This document shows positions 1-8,002 of a DNA stretch of 15,912 nucleotides, in pieces; position 1 is the first letter of the stretch; every line of letters starts with the position of its first letter. Source of the stretch: SZUA-1377 sp964622255 (GTDB lineage Bacteria; Campylobacterota; Campylobacteria; Campylobacterales; QNZT01); NCBI GenBank assembly GCA_964622255.1, contig CAZUPK010000091.1:1-15912 (forward strand). Reading direction: 5' to 3'. The translations under genes were made by a program, and so were the position numbers. Below the pieces are notes generated by a model, which worked only from the letters and a program-made list of their open reading frames with translations, was not told the origin of the DNA and did no database searches.

Positions 1-1
1 A

Positions 2-430
2 ATGAGCAAGAGTAAAAAAGATGATGAGTCTTTATGGATGGTTTTAGAAGAGGTTATGCAAATCATATTTCCAAAAAGTGAGTATTTTGACGGAGCAAAG
101 GAGTTAGGTTGCATAGAGTATTTAAAAGAAGCGATAGGAAGCGGATATATCTTTGATAAAGATAAAAAGGTGATTTTAAATGGAGCTAAATATATAAATG
201 ATAAATATAACTTTTTATCTTTAGATAAAGATAGTAAAAAGAAAGTTTTTAAAAAGTTTGTTACAAGTGACGGTAGAGGTTGGTTAGTTGTAGTTTTAAA
301 ATATACTTTGGAAGGAGCTTTTTGCCATCCGATTTATGGGGGAAATAAAAAAAAGAGAGGATGGGAAAATATAAATTTTAAAACCGGCTTGCCGGAACCT
401 AAAAAAAGGTATGCTCTTGGAAGAGTTTGA
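2..430 (+). CDS. Gluconate 2-dehydrogenase subunit 3 family protein (possibly 5'-truncated by window edge)
   Basis: This 142-residue frame resembles the small (gamma/subunit 3) chain of membrane-associated FAD sugar dehydrogenases, which escorts and stabilises the GMC catalytic subunit and usually carries the Tat signal for export of both. Supporting features are the N-terminal helix with a 'IIFPKSEY' segment, the 'GAKELGCIEYL' motif, the late 'FCHPIYGGN' motif (His-Pro-x-Tyr-Gly-Gly is typical of this family) and a Trp-rich middle. The gene overlaps the start of the GMC gene by 20 nt, the expected pairing. No twin-arginine signal is visible, but the ATG is at base 2, so the true start and any leader could lie outside the window. 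Family assignment is by motif and neighbour and is fairly secure; the substrate is not determinable. Confidence 0.72.
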   Translation: MSKSKKDDESLWMVLEEVMQIIFPKSEYFDGAKELGCIEYLKEAIGSGYIFDKDKKVILNGAKYINDKYNFLSLDKDSKKKVFKKFVTSDGRGWLVVVLKYTLEGAFCHPIYGGNKKKRGWENINFKTGLPEPKKRYALGRV

Positions 431-2078
431 TATATGTATAGTTGGAAGTGGAGCGGGAGGTTCTCCTATAGCTTATGAGTTATCTTTAGCCGGAGCTAAA
501 GTTTGTGTATTGGAAAAAGGGCTTTATTATCATAAAGAAGATTTTTCCAAAGATGAGATAGCTTACTGCAGAAGGGAGATTTTATCTCCTAAACTAACAG
601 ACGAGTATCATATTTTGCAAAGATATGATGAGCAAAAGGGTTGGTATGAAAGCTCAACGAAAATTACCGGGGAAAATTTTTGGAACGGTTCTTTAGTCGG
701 CGGTTCTACAAATCTAATGGGCGGATATTTTCATAGGATGCATCCGAAAGATTTTAGGCTTTTGAGTGAGTTTGGTAAGATCGAGGGAGCAAATGTAGTT
801 GATTGGCCCATTGGTTATGAAGAGTTAGAGCATTATTATACAAAAGTAGAAAGAGTAGTCGGTATAAGTGGAAAATATAAAGAGCATCCTTTTGAGCCTC
901 CAAGAAGCTATAAAGAGTATCCTTTCCCTCCTTTAAAAGAGCATCCTATTTCAAATATATTGGATGAGAAATTAAAAAAAATAGATATAAATAGTTTAAT
1001 TTTACCAAGAGCAATAATATCTAAAGATTTCCAAGATAGAAATGCATGTTACTATTCGAATTTTTGTTCAAGTTACGGATGTAGTAGCGGAGCTAAAGGA
1101 AGTGCTAGAGAAGCACTTTTAAATATTGCTTTAAAGAGTAAAAATCTAACTATCAAACCATCCTGTTTTGTTACAAAACTTATAAAAGGAAAAGACGGAT
1201 ATATAAAAGAGGCTGTTTATATAGACAAGTTGAAAAAAAAAGAGAAAAAAATAAAGGCAAAAGTTTTTGTTGTAGCCGCTCAGACAATAGAGAGTTCGAG
1301 ATTGCTTTTAAATTCAAATATCGCAAATAGCAGTGGAGAAGTAGGGAAAAATCTTATTTTCGGAGGAGTTGGAGGACTTGCATATGCAAAGGTGGATTTT
1401 GATTATATGCAAAAAGATAAATTGATGATAGACGGATTATTTATAAATAGGACTATTAAAGATTTTTATTTTTTAGATAATTTAAAACTCAAAGGCGGAG
1501 TAATAGATATATTGTTCGGACATCAAAATCCGATTTATAGATCAATTTTTCAAATGTTCGATAAAGATTTTAAACCGATTTGGGGTAAAAAGCTTCAACA
1601 AAAATTAACAAGAGAGTTTTTGGAAGTTAAACAGTTGAATTTTGAAATTTTTAATGATTTTTTGCCTCATGATAACTGTTTTGTTACCGTATCGAAAAAA
1701 AATAGAGATATTTTCGGTATACCTGTTGCAAAAGTAAGATTGGCTACACATAAACATAGTTATCAAATAGCTTTAAGATTGGTTAAAAAATCTGTAGAGA
1801 TATTGGAAAAAATAGGTTTGAAAAAAGAAAATATAGGAGCAAAAATACAACCTTTTAATCCTCCGAAAAATTTACAAGCAGGAGGTTGTAGATTTGGCGA
1901 TGATCCTAAAAAAAGTGTTTTAAATAGATTTTGTCAAAGCCATGACCATAAAAATCTTTTTGTAACTGATGGAAGTTTTATGCCTACTGGTGGAAGTGTT
2001 CCTTTTACTTGGACAATTTATGCAAACAGTTTTAGAGTTGCGGATTTTATAAAAAAGGAGTATTTGAAACTAAACTAA
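411..2078 (+). CDS. GMC-family FAD-dependent oxidoreductase (sugar/alcohol dehydrogenase large subunit)
   Basis: This 555-residue flavoprotein should oxidise a sugar, sugar acid or alcohol and pass electrons to the respiratory chain. The N-terminus has the FAD dinucleotide fold: G12-x-G14-x-x-G17 after a hydrophobic strand and E35 at the end of strand 2 ('VLEKG'). A GMC motif follows near 95-110 ('GGSTNLMGGYFHR'). The C-terminus has 'GGCRFGDDPKKSVLN' and 'LFVTDGSFMPTGGS' followed by an alanine/asparagine-containing FAD-contact helix, as in the gluconate/glucose dehydrogenase branch. Cysteines C213, C219 and C224 precede 'SSGAKGSA'; in relatives this position carries a fuller Cys set, shown in one glucose dehydrogenase to bind a 3Fe-4S cluster. 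The start overlaps the subunit-3 gene by 20 nt, implying coupling. No cytochrome c subunit follows on this strand; one could lie upstream of the window. The substrate is unknown. Confidence 0.88.
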   Translation: MLLEEFDICIVGSGAGGSPIAYELSLAGAKVCVLEKGLYYHKEDFSKDEIAYCRREILSPKLTDEYHILQRYDEQKGWYESSTKITGENFWNGSLVGGSTNLMGGYFHRMHPKDFRLLSEFGKIEGANVVDWPIGYEELEHYYTKVERVVGISGKYKEHPFEPPRSYKEYPFPPLKEHPISNILDEKLKKIDINSLILPRAIISKDFQDRNACYYSNFCSSYGCSSGAKGSAREALLNIALKSKNLTIKPSCFVTKLIKGKDGYIKEAVYIDKLKKKEKKIKAKVFVVAAQTIESSRLLLNSNIANSSGEVGKNLIFGGVGGLAYAKVDFDYMQKDKLMIDGLFINRTIKDFYFLDNLKLKGGVIDILFGHQNPIYRSIFQMFDKDFKPIWGKKLQQKLTREFLEVKQLNFEIFNDFLPHDNCFVTVSKKNRDIFGIPVAKVRLATHKHSYQIALRLVKKSVEILEKIGLKKENIGAKIQPFNPPKNLQAGGCRFGDDPKKSVLNRFCQSHDHKNLFVTDGSFMPTGGSVPFTWTIYANSFRVADFIKKEYLKLN

Positions 2079-3378
2079 ATTTTTGAATATCTTTTATATG
2101 AGTTCCTTTTATAAAAAGAGTGTATTTCCCTTTTTTTAATTTTGCTTTTAAATATTCGCAATTGTCTTCATGATTTGGTTTTTTTGTAAATTTGAATATT
2201 TTTTTATCTATTGCAAAAGGATAATAGGTGTTGTTCTTATCTTTTAAAAAAATATCTATATCATTAACTAAAGATTTTTTTGCATCAATACTCGAGGGAG
2301 GATCTATCCAGCAAATAGCGGTTTTTAAAGTTTTTTCTTTTTTTATGGTAAATTTATATTTTTTTATTTGATTATTTTTTATGGTTGATTGAAGATGTTT
2401 TTCCATGAGATCTTTTTCATAAATAAAATCTACCGCTTTTTTTGCATTTAAAGTTCCGTAACCTGTAAATAAATTTATATTTTTAAAAAAATGATTGTCT
2501 GCCGTAATAATTATAATAGCTTTTAATAAATCGAAATGGATAAAATTTTTATATCTTTTTTTATAAGCTTGGCTGATAAGAGCAACTATTCCGCTAACAA
2601 ATGCAGTAGAAACAGAAGTTCCTCTGTATATGTGATAACTTTTGTTATTTGTTGCATCAGCAGTTAAAATATAAAGTCCTCTATAAACAAAGTCCGGTTT
2701 TAATCTAAAATCTTTTAAAGGACCTTTTGGAGAGATTTTTATCGGTTTTTGAAATTTTTCATCTACTGCACCGATTGTTAAAACATTTTTTGATGCGGAA
2801 TATGGAGAAATGTTTTGAATTTCGTTTGTTTGTTGAACTTTACCTGATGCAAAAACAGCTATACATTGTGGGTGTTGATAGATAAAGGAGTCTATTTTTT
2901 TGTTTATATTCGTATAAATTTTCGATTTATCGAAGTTTATCTCGGAATAAGAGTGGTTTGTTATATAAATTTTTTTAGAAAAAGCCTTCTTTATTGCATC
3001 AAAATATTTATATTTTTTATATGAGAAGTTATATAGTTCGGCTTTATTTGCAATACCTCTTGCATTTTTATTGATTCCTTTTGCTAAAATGATTGAAGCT
3101 AAAGTTGTTGCATGATTATTTAGTTTTAATTTTTTATTTTGAAAAATTTTTTGTTTTTTTAATTCGACATGAGAAGAAAGTATTTTTCCACCATCAAATA
3201 TAGCGATTTTTATCCCTTTTCCATTTAGATTATAAGGTTCTTCCCAAAGTATGGAGATATTTTTATATTTAGTTTTTTGAGTATTTACTCTTTTTTCATA
3301 CTCTTTTTGAGAGATTTGTATCTCGTATGAGTATGAGAGGATATAAAAAATCGAAATGATTAAATATATCCTCTTCAT
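2047..3378 (-). CDS. Secreted subtilisin-like (S8) serine protease with C-terminal beta domain
   Basis: A 443-residue protein with a short signal peptide (about residues 1-18, 'IFYILSYSY'). The peptidase S8 core shows the catalytic Asp at D62 ('IAIFDGGK'), His at H89 ('NNHATTLAS') and Ser at S255 ('YRGTSVSTAFVSG'). The last 110 residues ('AICWIDPPSS', 'LVNDIDIFL') resemble the beta-sandwich that follows the catalytic domain in Kp43-type subtilases. The region where subtilases have 'AAGN' reads 'ASGK' (177-180), so the oxyanion-hole Asn appears replaced by Lys. No clear prodomain is present. It begins 3 nt after the stop of the 1129-residue Calx-beta protein, with no strong Shine-Dalgarno, so it is probably co-transcribed and translationally coupled. 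Its 3' end overlaps the GMC gene tail-to-tail by 32 nt. It is likely periplasmic or secreted; the neighbouring giant protein is a candidate substrate (inference). Confidence 0.85.
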   Translation of the reverse strand: MKRIYLIISIFYILSYSYEIQISQKEYEKRVNTQKTKYKNISILWEEPYNLNGKGIKIAIFDGGKILSSHVELKKQKIFQNKKLKLNNHATTLASIILAKGINKNARGIANKAELYNFSYKKYKYFDAIKKAFSKKIYITNHSYSEINFDKSKIYTNINKKIDSFIYQHPQCIAVFASGKVQQTNEIQNISPYSASKNVLTIGAVDEKFQKPIKISPKGPLKDFRLKPDFVYRGLYILTADATNNKSYHIYRGTSVSTAFVSGIVALISQAYKKRYKNFIHFDLLKAIIIITADNHFFKNINLFTGYGTLNAKKAVDFIYEKDLMEKHLQSTIKNNQIKKYKFTIKKEKTLKTAICWIDPPSSIDAKKSLVNDIDIFLKDKNNTYYPFAIDKKIFKFTKKPNHEDNCEYLKAKLKKGKYTLFIKGTHIKDIQKFSLVSNTPFL

Positions 3379-3381
3379 CTT

Positions 3382-6300
3382 TTACCAATCTATGGATTGA
3401 TTCGGTATGGTTGAAATATTCATATCTATAGTTTGCCCCAACTCTCCTTCTCCTGCCCATTGGGAACTTGAACTTGAAAATCTTATATTAAAATTATGCT
3501 CATTTACATTTTTATTGTATCTGTCAAAAAGTAAATAATCATATGATTTATAATATACTTTATTTAGATCCGGAGCTTTTTTTATTTTGATATAGAAAAT
3601 TTCAAAATTACTTTTCCCATCATTTTTATAAGAATATTTATCTATGTTTTCATTTCTTGCAAATCCTATAAATTGATAATTATTTAAAGGGTTTGTTAAT
3701 AATGTGCAATAGTAAGTTCTTGGTAAAATATACCAATAAACATCATCTATACTTGCACGATTTTTTGCTAATTTAAAATAATTTTTGTTACATCCTTTGC
3801 AATATATTTCATAATAAATTTTGGCATCGAGTTCTTTACCGGCTACCTCTTGAGGAGATGGTGCATGCACTCTTGCATAATAAAACTTTACTGATGCAGA
3901 AGGTGAAAGTGTGTTCGTTCCGGTTACTAAAAAGTTTTTTATACCGTTTATCTCTATGAGATCTATTTTATCGGCAAAAAGTTCTATAGGTTCCAAAGGA
4001 TTATTTTTTTCTCTTGTAAAATTGACTTTTATTTGATCTTTTAATATACCTTTGTCAAAATTTTTGGCTTTTAGCTTAAAAGATGTCGTTTTTACGGATT
4101 TTGTGGTAGGATTTATAGTGTTTTGTTTTGTATTGTTTGTTTCTAAATTTTTAAAATTAATTTTAGGTAGAAGGTTGTTTTGAGTTACTATGTGATTTGT
4201 AAGATCTAAATTTAGATCATATGAATATCCATCTTTTTCATATCTTTTAGTGATTTTATTATTTGCATTTTTAGCAAAAACAGTGTAAGGAATATAAGCA
4301 CTCATATTATCTATATCATTTGCAAAAAATGTTAAAAAACCGCTATCATTTTGATTTTTTATAGTAAAATCAATATCAAAATGATCAGGTATTATTCTAA
4401 ATGATAGTTTATTTGAAGGTTTAATGTATAAAAGCTTATCGGTTTCACCTTTATCTTTTTGGTCTATCTGTGCATAAGGGGTAACTTTTCCTTTTTTTTC
4501 TTCAAGCCAAAAAGTAAGATTTCCAACCTCTTCATATGTTGTAGATATATTCGACTCTCCATCTTTAAAATTCATATTGATATCAAAACCATAAGTTTTT
4601 AAATCTTTCGTGCCGTATTTATTATCATAAATATAAAATAATTGTTCATTTGTAAGAATTTTTTTATCGTATAATTTTGTTGGAATTCCGTTAAAATCAA
4701 CAGCTTGTAAAGTAAAATCGATAGGTTTTGACGATGTATTGGGATTGGTATTTGAAAAATTGAAATTTTTTATTTCGAATCTATCTGGCCTGATTGCAAA
4801 AGTATCATTGGAGATACCTTCATATGTGTATTGAACTGTTTTGGTATAGTCGGTATCACTTTTACCTTTTACATATACTTTTACACATTGAGCAATATGT
4901 TTTGGTATGAAAGTGAAATCTTTTGCTTGATTATCTCTAATTTCCAAGTATTCGTTTTTATCTAAAAGTTCTTGTCTCCATAATTGAGTAGAACAACTTT
5001 TATCATATCCTATCAGTGATATCTGAGAGATAGTCATATTGTCACTTGTATCACCATTTCTATATTCACTATAGCTACTACAAGGGCTACCACAACCACC
5101 ACCGCAGCCTCCACCACCGCCTCCGCCACCGCCTCCGCAGCCACAAGAGACAAGAGTAGTTTTTAATTTTGAATCAGTAACGATATATGTCGGCTCTATC
5201 TTTTTTGAAGTTTTAGCAAGATGATAATTTGTTTTATCTATTTTTATATCATTTTTTGCTTGACCTCTTTTTACAAGATGCGAGTATCTATCTCCATATC
5301 TATAGTTATACCAACTACCACAACCTCCGCAAGTATTGCAATCTCTTCTTTGTTGAATAAAAATAACTTTTATCGGATTGCCTGAAGAGTCTCTTGGTAA
5401 ACGAGCACTAATCCTTATAGTCTCCGTTTTTCCTATAACTTTAGTTTTTATAGTGGACTTATCGGTAGAATCTGGATCATATATCTTATATATGGCAGTA
5501 GAGTCAGTATTTTCAGGCTTATCGTTATCATTATCTAAAATAACACCAATCCCTTCACTATATGTCGGAAAAATAGTTCCGCCTTCTGCTGATGTTAAAT
5601 CTACTGCAAATTGTTCGTTCGGTTCTTTTATATCATCATCATAAACCGTTATGGCTGTTTTAGTATTTGCATCTCCTTCTTTTATTATTACATAACCTTC
5701 TTTGGGTTGATAATCTTTATTTGCAGTTGCAGGAATACCTTCTGTATAGTCTCTTGTTTTAAAATAAACTTTAACATCTCCATGTCCTTTAGGAACAACC
5801 GCATCCGTAGCAATGGTAAATTCTACTTTTTTTCCTTGTGCAGCATCGGCTTCATTTATGGCTTCTCCATCCTCTATCCCTATATACAAGATATCGTCAT
5901 TTTCTATAGTTACTTTTATATCGGAGTTTAAATCTTGACTATCCATATCCGAAGAGAGTCTTATATAAAAATATTCATCATTTTCATAAAATCTATCTCC
6001 TGAAAATTGAATAGGAATATCTACATAAGTCATTCCTCTTTTAAGTGCTATAGTTCCATTTTGTGAAAAATAATCCTCTTTCCTTTGAAATTTTGCTTCA
6101 TTTTGGTCGGGCTTGGATACTGCTGTTGCATCAATCGTTTTATAATCTAAATTTAAACAGCATTTTCCATTTAAATCTTCCGATACTATGGCTCTATTAA
6201 ATTGAATTCTCACGGTATATTTCGGTTTTTCATTAGTATAACCCTCTTTAAAAGAAAACTCTTTTTTTATTATTTTAAGAGGCACAATAGGTTTTTTTGC

Positions 6301-6771
6301 CTTTATGATGACATTTGCAGTAGCAAAACCTGCAGCATCTCCTATACAAAACTGCATCCTTACTTCATCGTCTATTATATTTGTAACTCTTGTTCTAACT
6401 GTAAATGTTCTATCCCTAAAAAAAGTAGAAAGATTTGCATTTGTTGATGTATATCCCTCTAAATTTTGAAGATAAGTTTTATCATTTCCACCGACATATA
6501 CATGGGGGCTTGGATTGTAGGATAGATTGTTGGTGTGTATTAAAAATGTTCCCTTTTGAGTAGAATTATCTCCTTTGTGAACCTTAACATAAAATGTTAT
6601 AATACTTCCAACTTTTATATTTTCATCCGAAGATGTTGCTGTAATGTTACTAAAAGTAAATGCTGTTTGTGAGGAAGTATGTCTTAACTGAGACCAATTA
6701 AGATCCAAAGCATTTAAAATATTTAAAGTCACAAAAAAAATTAAAAAAAGTAAAAATTTTTTGTTTTTCAT
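3382..6771 (-). CDS. Large secreted Calx-beta domain protein with Gly/Cys-rich segment
   Basis: An 1129-residue exported protein of unknown specific function. A signal peptide spans about 1-21 (lysines, then 'FLLFLIFFVTLNILNA'). Residues about 165-293 and 294-416 are two Calx-beta-like modules, each with an acidic 'FYENDEYF'/'KEPNEQF' loop and ending in a 'NDD'/'DNDND' turn. A cysteine cluster sits at C478, C481 and C484, and a glycine run bracketed by C543, C545, C556, C560 and C564 follows. Two copies of an F-x-I-x-P-D-x-F-x-I motif (658-667 and 791-800) open successive beta-rich segments, and C991-x2-C994 lies near the end. The architecture recalls big MSHA-pilus-associated or adhesin-like proteins, but I do not recognise the family firmly. 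ATG 6771 has an AAGGA about 10 nt upstream. It is the first gene of an operon with the S8 protease. It is most likely a cell-surface or adhesion protein. Confidence 0.8.
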   Translation of the reverse strand: MKNKKFLLFLIFFVTLNILNALDLNWSQLRHTSSQTAFTFSNITATSSDENIKVGSIITFYVKVHKGDNSTQKGTFLIHTNNLSYNPSPHVYVGGNDKTYLQNLEGYTSTNANLSTFFRDRTFTVRTRVTNIIDDEVRMQFCIGDAAGFATANVIIKAKKPIVPLKIIKKEFSFKEGYTNEKPKYTVRIQFNRAIVSEDLNGKCCLNLDYKTIDATAVSKPDQNEAKFQRKEDYFSQNGTIALKRGMTYVDIPIQFSGDRFYENDEYFYIRLSSDMDSQDLNSDIKVTIENDDILYIGIEDGEAINEADAAQGKKVEFTIATDAVVPKGHGDVKVYFKTRDYTEGIPATANKDYQPKEGYVIIKEGDANTKTAITVYDDDIKEPNEQFAVDLTSAEGGTIFPTYSEGIGVILDNDNDKPENTDSTAIYKIYDPDSTDKSTIKTKVIGKTETIRISARLPRDSSGNPIKVIFIQQRRDCNTCGGCGSWYNYRYGDRYSHLVKRGQAKNDIKIDKTNYHLAKTSKKIEPTYIVTDSKLKTTLVSCGCGGGGGGGGGGCGGGCGSPCSSYSEYRNGDTSDNMTISQISLIGYDKSCSTQLWRQELLDKNEYLEIRDNQAKDFTFIPKHIAQCVKVYVKGKSDTDYTKTVQYTYEGISNDTFAIRPDRFEIKNFNFSNTNPNTSSKPIDFTLQAVDFNGIPTKLYDKKILTNEQLFYIYDNKYGTKDLKTYGFDINMNFKDGESNISTTYEEVGNLTFWLEEKKGKVTPYAQIDQKDKGETDKLLYIKPSNKLSFRIIPDHFDIDFTIKNQNDSGFLTFFANDIDNMSAYIPYTVFAKNANNKITKRYEKDGYSYDLNLDLTNHIVTQNNLLPKINFKNLETNNTKQNTINPTTKSVKTTSFKLKAKNFDKGILKDQIKVNFTREKNNPLEPIELFADKIDLIEINGIKNFLVTGTNTLSPSASVKFYYARVHAPSPQEVAGKELDAKIYYEIYCKGCNKNYFKLAKNRASIDDVYWYILPRTYYCTLLTNPLNNYQFIGFARNENIDKYSYKNDGKSNFEIFYIKIKKAPDLNKVYYKSYDYLLFDRYNKNVNEHNFNIRFSSSSSQWAGEGELGQTIDMNISTIPNQSIDW

Positions 6772-6800
6772 GGTAAACTATCCTTATTGAGTTTTATTGG

Positions 6801-6856
6801 ACTAAATCGTCAAAATTCTTTTTTACTTAAATTTTATTTTGTTCAGCCGATTTAGT
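6801..6856. repeat. 9-bp inverted repeat in a divergent intergenic region
   Basis: ACTAAATCG at 6801-6809 is repeated inverted as CGATTTAGT at 6848-6856, a perfect match with 38 bases of T-rich spacer. It lies in the 109-bp gap between the divergent starts of the Calx-beta protein (6771) and the TPR protein (6881), where both promoters must sit. It could be two half-sites of one regulator or matching elements of divergent promoters. The arms are real; the function is a guess. Confidence 0.35.
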
Positions 6857-6880
6857 TAAAAGATTATGTAGGAGTGATGA

Positions 6881-7945
6881 ATGGATTTTTTAGAACAAAA
6901 GTTTTGGGATATATTAGAAATTGCTAGAAATGGGGAACTAAATGAGATTGGTTCAAGTTATTTAAAAGATGGACTTGGTAATCTTTTTGAAAGATATCTC
7001 ATTAAGGATATCACTTATGAACAATTTCTTGAATGGTTTAAAGGTGATATAGAAACAAAAGAGATAGATATTGTAGATTTATTGGAATCACTCTATAAAA
7101 TATACTATCTTCACAGAGATTTGGCTAGTGCTATAGAATTTAAAAAGGAGAAAATAAAATATAAAAAGAAAAGTGAGCAAAGTGGTATCGAGTATGACTA
7201 CTATGAGTTGGCAAATATTTACTATGATAAGGGCAAACATAAAAAAGCACTTGAGAGTTTAGAAAAACTTTTTAAAAGAATAGATACCAAAAACTTAGAT
7301 ATCTCTACACTAGAGTTATATATAAGAAGTAAAATAATGCAAAATCAATTGATGCAAGATATAAAAACCGATAAAGATGAGATAATAAAAGAGTTAAAGT
7401 CTCTTGAGAGTATATTTTTAAATACTGCAAAATATTTTGATGAAAAAAAACAGATAATACTAAGAGTGCAGATCTTATATCTAAATATGAACTATTATCT
7501 TAATAGCAAAGAGTATGACAATGCTGTAAAATATGGAGAAAAAATTGTAGAAATCTTAGATGTAACAAATGCACCTATAAAAATCTCTTTAAAATATAGA
7601 GTATATGAGGGCTTAGCATACTCATATCTATTAGAGAAAAATTATAAAAAAGCTGTTGATACAGCAAAAAGAGCTATAAAACTTAAAAATACTCTTTTGA
7701 GCATAGAAACTTTTAGTGCTTTGATAGTTTTAGCAGAATCATATCTAGCTCTTAACGAATATGAAGAGGCCTTAAATTATGCATACAAGGCAAATGAATG
7801 TGTAAAAAATTCTTTTAAAAAGTTAGAATATGTATATGAGTTATTAGCAAAAATATACAAAGCTAAAAATGACGAAAATGGAGCAAAACAATATCTTGAA
7901 AAACTTTGCCAACTACAAGAGGTGCAAGAGATAAAGAAAAAATAA
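6881..7945 (+). CDS. TPR-like helical-repeat protein
   Basis: A 354-residue protein without signal peptide or membrane segment, so probably cytoplasmic. Helix-turn-helix repeats of TPR type are visible at about 106-137 ('ELANIYYDKGKHKKALESL'), 196-227, 238-270 ('AYSYLLEKNYKKAVDTAKRA'), 278-309 ('AESYLALNEYEEALNYAYKA') and 317-348. The consensus small and aromatic residues are in place. The first 100 residues are helical but not clearly TPR. TPR arrays bind other proteins or peptides; no catalytic domain is present, so the partner is unknown. GGAG sits 7 nt before the ATG. It stands alone on this strand, divergent from the Calx-beta/protease unit and convergent with the mobB-fbp operon. It could be functionally linked to the secreted pair, but nothing in the sequence proves that. 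Confidence 0.75.
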   Translation: MDFLEQKFWDILEIARNGELNEIGSSYLKDGLGNLFERYLIKDITYEQFLEWFKGDIETKEIDIVDLLESLYKIYYLHRDLASAIEFKKEKIKYKKKSEQSGIEYDYYELANIYYDKGKHKKALESLEKLFKRIDTKNLDISTLELYIRSKIMQNQLMQDIKTDKDEIIKELKSLESIFLNTAKYFDEKKQIILRVQILYLNMNYYLNSKEYDNAVKYGEKIVEILDVTNAPIKISLKYRVYEGLAYSYLLEKNYKKAVDTAKRAIKLKNTLLSIETFSALIVLAESYLALNEYEEALNYAYKANECVKNSFKKLEYVYELLAKIYKAKNDENGAKQYLEKLCQLQEVQEIKKK

Positions 7946-7958
7946 CCCCCTAACAAGC

Positions 7959-8002
7959 ACTATGAGGAGGATTTAGTTAGAAGGAGTCTTCCTCCTCATA
8001 GT
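7959..8002. terminator. Perfect 13-bp stem-loop between convergent genes (possible terminator)
   Basis: Arms ACTATGAGGAGGA (7959-7971) and TCCTCCTCATAGT (7990-8002) pair perfectly across an 18-nt loop. The site lies where the TPR gene (ending 7945) meets the convergent 71-aa gene. The right arm encodes the acidic C-terminus of the 71-aa protein, whose stop is in the loop. On the minus strand a T-rich run (TTATTTTTT) follows only about 13 nt after the stem, and on the plus strand there is no clean T-tract. A bidirectional terminator is plausible but not canonical. Confidence 0.45.

Noticed and set aside
2047..2078. 32-bp tail-to-tail overlap of GMC and protease genes as a sign of a frameshift
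   Set aside because: Both proteins end naturally for their families; short convergent overlaps are common in compact genomes.
5378..5931. Plus-strand open frames antisense to the Calx-beta gene
   Set aside because: They lie wholly within the coherent 1129-residue gene on the other strand, have unnatural Cys/Phe/Ser-rich composition and lack ribosome-binding sites.
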